A stretch of 64,000 nt of DNA from Flavobacterium turcicum (GTDB lineage Bacteria > Bacteroidota > Bacteroidia > Flavobacteriales > Flavobacteriaceae), in contig NZ_JAAOBY010000001.1 of NCBI RefSeq assembly GCF_011365745.1, positions 620,001-684,000 of the forward strand, written 5' to 3'. Shown piece after piece: positions 62,402 through 64,000 of the stretch. Position numbers and translations under genes: made by a program. The notes beneath the pieces were generated by a model. It was not told the origin of the DNA. It did not search any database and was given only the letters and a program-made list of their open reading frames with translations. The first letter of the stretch is position 1. The number at the start of each line of letters is the position of its first letter.

Positions 62402-63799
62402 TTATTCAAATCCATCAACGGTGATTTGTACGTTACCGTCTAATTTTAAGTAGGCCAAAATCGCTTGATTGCTAAGTGCTACCTTTTTAAATTCGATGTC
62501 TTGCATTTTTCCATTGACAAAAACTCCCGGCATTGGTGAATAATTCATCAAGTAATTCTTGATGTTTTGTTGCGCTTCGTCTAAATTCGGCTTTATTGAA
62601 TACCTACAACTTTGCTCGATTTTTTTCAAAATTAGCCCTTGTGCCAACCAATTGGCGGTGCGCGTAAGTTTATTTTTTGTGTCTAGCGCGTAATCTAAAT
62701 TTTCAAAATAGATTTCTTTTTTTTGCTCATTGTACGCTGGGATTCCGGCTAAATATAATGTGCCATTTACAGTGCCTTGTACTTCTAGAGCAATTATCAT
62801 TTTGCCGTTTTTGTGCCAAATATCTACCGTGTTTACTTTTACTTTTTTGTTGCCGGACCCAAATTCCTGGCCATTAAAATTTTTAGTCATCAGGCGTGAT
62901 GCTTCTTGATATCCTGAAATTGCAACAATGTTAGCTGATAGTTGTTGTGGAATTTTTGGGACAGTTTTTAGTGCGATTTTGTTGGCATTGAATTTAGAAT
63001 CTGGCTTTTTGCCAATTATGGTCTCCATATTGCACTTTAAACCCATGTCTAATAAAATGGTTCCATTTTTTAGTTTTGCAGTTGTTGTATATAATTCGAG
63101 AGGTGCAATTTGTAACCAACTTTCATAAGTTTCACTTAACTGAAATGGTTGGCAAATTTTCTTTAGAGCAGCTAAAACATTCGGTTTGAAATCGAGTGAT
63201 TTAGCAATAGCATCATCAATTTTCTTTTCGATTTTTGATTTAAAAAGTTGAACCGTTGGGTTGATTAAATAGGTAACTGGCACGTTTTTACCTAAAACAA
63301 CCATACTCGGACTTTCGGTCCAATCTAATGATTTTAATGTAGTTTTGGTGTTTAGTTTCCAGTTTACTAGCTGGACATCACTTTCTAATGTGACGATTCC
63401 ATTTAGGTTAAATTCGCGCGTATCGTAAAGTTCGATTCCCATTTTTTTAGTGCCGAGGCGGTACTTAATGTTTGCTTTTAGCGGTAAAATAGTTTTAATT
63501 TTTCCAAAAGCATCTGTAATTTGAATCGTAGCTTGTTTCCAGACTTTCATTTCGATATCGTCATCATCGATTACATTGTCTTCATATATCAATCCATTTA
63601 AGCTTGTATTAGTTTGCTTTTCGATGTCTCTTAATTGTACCGAAATGGGTAAATTGATAAATGAAATTTGGCTTTCGTATTGCAATGGAGCTGCATCATC
63701 AGGTTCAGGTTTGAGTGTGTTAATTTTTGAAGCACTTGAGCAGGACGCAACAAAAAGAGCTATTATTATAACGAAAAAAGAGGATTGTAATGTTTTCAT
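62402..63799 (-). CDS. DUF4403 family lipoprotein
   Basis: I use the ATG ending at 63799, which gives a compact lipoprotein signal (MKTLQSSFFVIIIALFVASC, Cys20); an upstream ATG at 63820 would add seven residues. The roughly 465-residue protein is all beta-rich and repetitive, matching DUF4403. Members have tubular lipid-binding (BPI/LBP or SYLF-like) resemblance in my recollection, but no function is established. It is convergent with the oxidase assembly operon and transcribed alone. Confidence 0.78.
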   Translation of the reverse strand: MKTLQSSFFVIIIALFVASCSSASKINTLKPEPDDAAPLQYESQISFINLPISVQLRDIEKQTNTSLNGLIYEDNVIDDDDIEMKVWKQATIQITDAFGKIKTILPLKANIKYRLGTKKMGIELYDTREFNLNGIVTLESDVQLVNWKLNTKTTLKSLDWTESPSMVVLGKNVPVTYLINPTVQLFKSKIEKKIDDAIAKSLDFKPNVLAALKKICQPFQLSETYESWLQIAPLELYTTTAKLKNGTILLDMGLKCNMETIIGKKPDSKFNANKIALKTVPKIPQQLSANIVAISGYQEASRLMTKNFNGQEFGSGNKKVKVNTVDIWHKNGKMIIALEVQGTVNGTLYLAGIPAYNEQKKEIYFENLDYALDTKNKLTRTANWLAQGLILKKIEQSCRYSIKPNLDEAQQNIKNYLMNYSPMPGVFVNGKMQDIEFKKVALSNQAILAYLKLDGNVQITVDGFE

Positions 63800-63817
63800 A
63801 AATGGGAGTTGTTGTAG

Positions 63818-63825
63818 CAAAATTA
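63818..63825 (-). promoter_or_regulatory. Putative -7 box of the DUF4403 gene
   Basis: On the minus strand this reads TAATTTTG, an exact TAnnTTTG match, 18 bases upstream of the chosen ATG. It also supports that start, because the alternative ATG at 63820 lies inside the box. No clear -33 TTG is seen. Confidence 0.42.
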
Positions 63826-63957
63826 AGCAATCTATTCTTTTTTTAATTTTTTTTGTAACAAATGCTTACTTGCCAAGTCTAATTGAAGAATTACAGTTGT
63901 AGTGTTGCATTTTGTTAAGCATTGATTTCGCACAAGAACTAAAATGTTAAATTTTTT

Positions 63958-63974
63958 TTGCAGTTGTCCTGCAA
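63958..63974. other. Small hairpin near the window end
   Basis: TTGCAG and CTGCAA pair around TTGTC, 15 bases upstream of an ATG (63990) that runs off the window as ATG-AAA-AAT. It may belong to the leader of the next gene; too little is visible to call a CDS. Confidence 0.3.
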
Positions 63975-64000
63975 TTTCATTCGAATTATATGAAAAATAA

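Noticed and set aside
63990..64000. Start of a gene at the right edge (ATG-AAA-AAT)
   Set aside because: Only three codons are visible, which is not enough to support a CDS.

Overview
The window is chromosomal DNA of a Bacteroidota bacterium, almost certainly a Flavobacterium or close relative. The evidence is an alternative complex III cluster joined to an aa3 oxidase, the type IX secretion/gliding genes sprA and remB, SusC/SusD proteins, AT-rich DNA, promoters of the TAnnTTTG type and few clear Shine-Dalgarno sites. The order maeB, ruvA, sprA, gcvH, vanZ-like, deoC, remB, cyoE resembles what I recall for F. johnsoniae. I saw no tRNA, rRNA, CRISPR array, insertion sequence or phage gene.

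Region 1 (1-10630) is respiration. actA (its 5' end lies outside the window), actB, actC, actD, actE and actF encode quinol:cytochrome c oxidoreductase (alternative complex III). They are followed by cytochrome oxidase subunits II and I and a terminator. Region 2 (10692-12686) holds ruvB and queG; queG has no ATG, GTG or TTG at the place where homology says it should begin.

Region 3 (12689-42515) is a large sugar-utilisation locus. Two paralogous LacI regulators lie beside a minus-strand operon of GH32 fructan hydrolase, sugar porter and fructokinase. Divergent from it is a secreted GH65 alpha-glucosidase. Next come SusC/SusD, two very large FG-GAP/ASPIC lipoproteins, a vanadium-haloperoxidase-like (PAP2) lipoprotein and a membrane-anchored GyrI-like protein. 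A second plus-strand operon follows: SLC45-type disaccharide porter, PfkB kinase, GH13 sucrose-phosphorylase-like enzyme, MFS exporter/importer and cytoplasmic GH37 trehalase. A 14-bp perfect palindrome (CGAAAACGTTTTCG) lies upstream of the four main promoters, at a nearly constant distance (62.5-63.5 bp) from the putative -7 boxes. This suggests one LacI-type regulon, possibly working by activation. Together the genes suggest uptake and splitting of fructosyl and alpha-glucosyl oligosaccharides (sucrose, fructan, trehalose or kojibiose type) at the surface, in the periplasm and in the cytoplasm.

Region 4 (42578-57172) holds a CBS-domain protein, the malic enzyme-phosphotransacetylase fusion MaeB, RuvA, the giant T9SS barrel SprA, GcvH, a VanZ-like protein, DeoC and RemB. 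Region 5 (57215-62394) returns to respiration: heme O synthase, two subunit III paralogues, subunit IV, a cysteine-poor thioredoxin-like protein, Sco, DUF420 and a small CxxC membrane protein. These complete and assemble the oxidase whose subunits I/II are in region 1. A DUF4403 lipoprotein on the minus strand closes the window.

Functions are assigned by reading motifs in the translated sequence, without database searches. Promoter, operator and terminator calls are pattern readings only.
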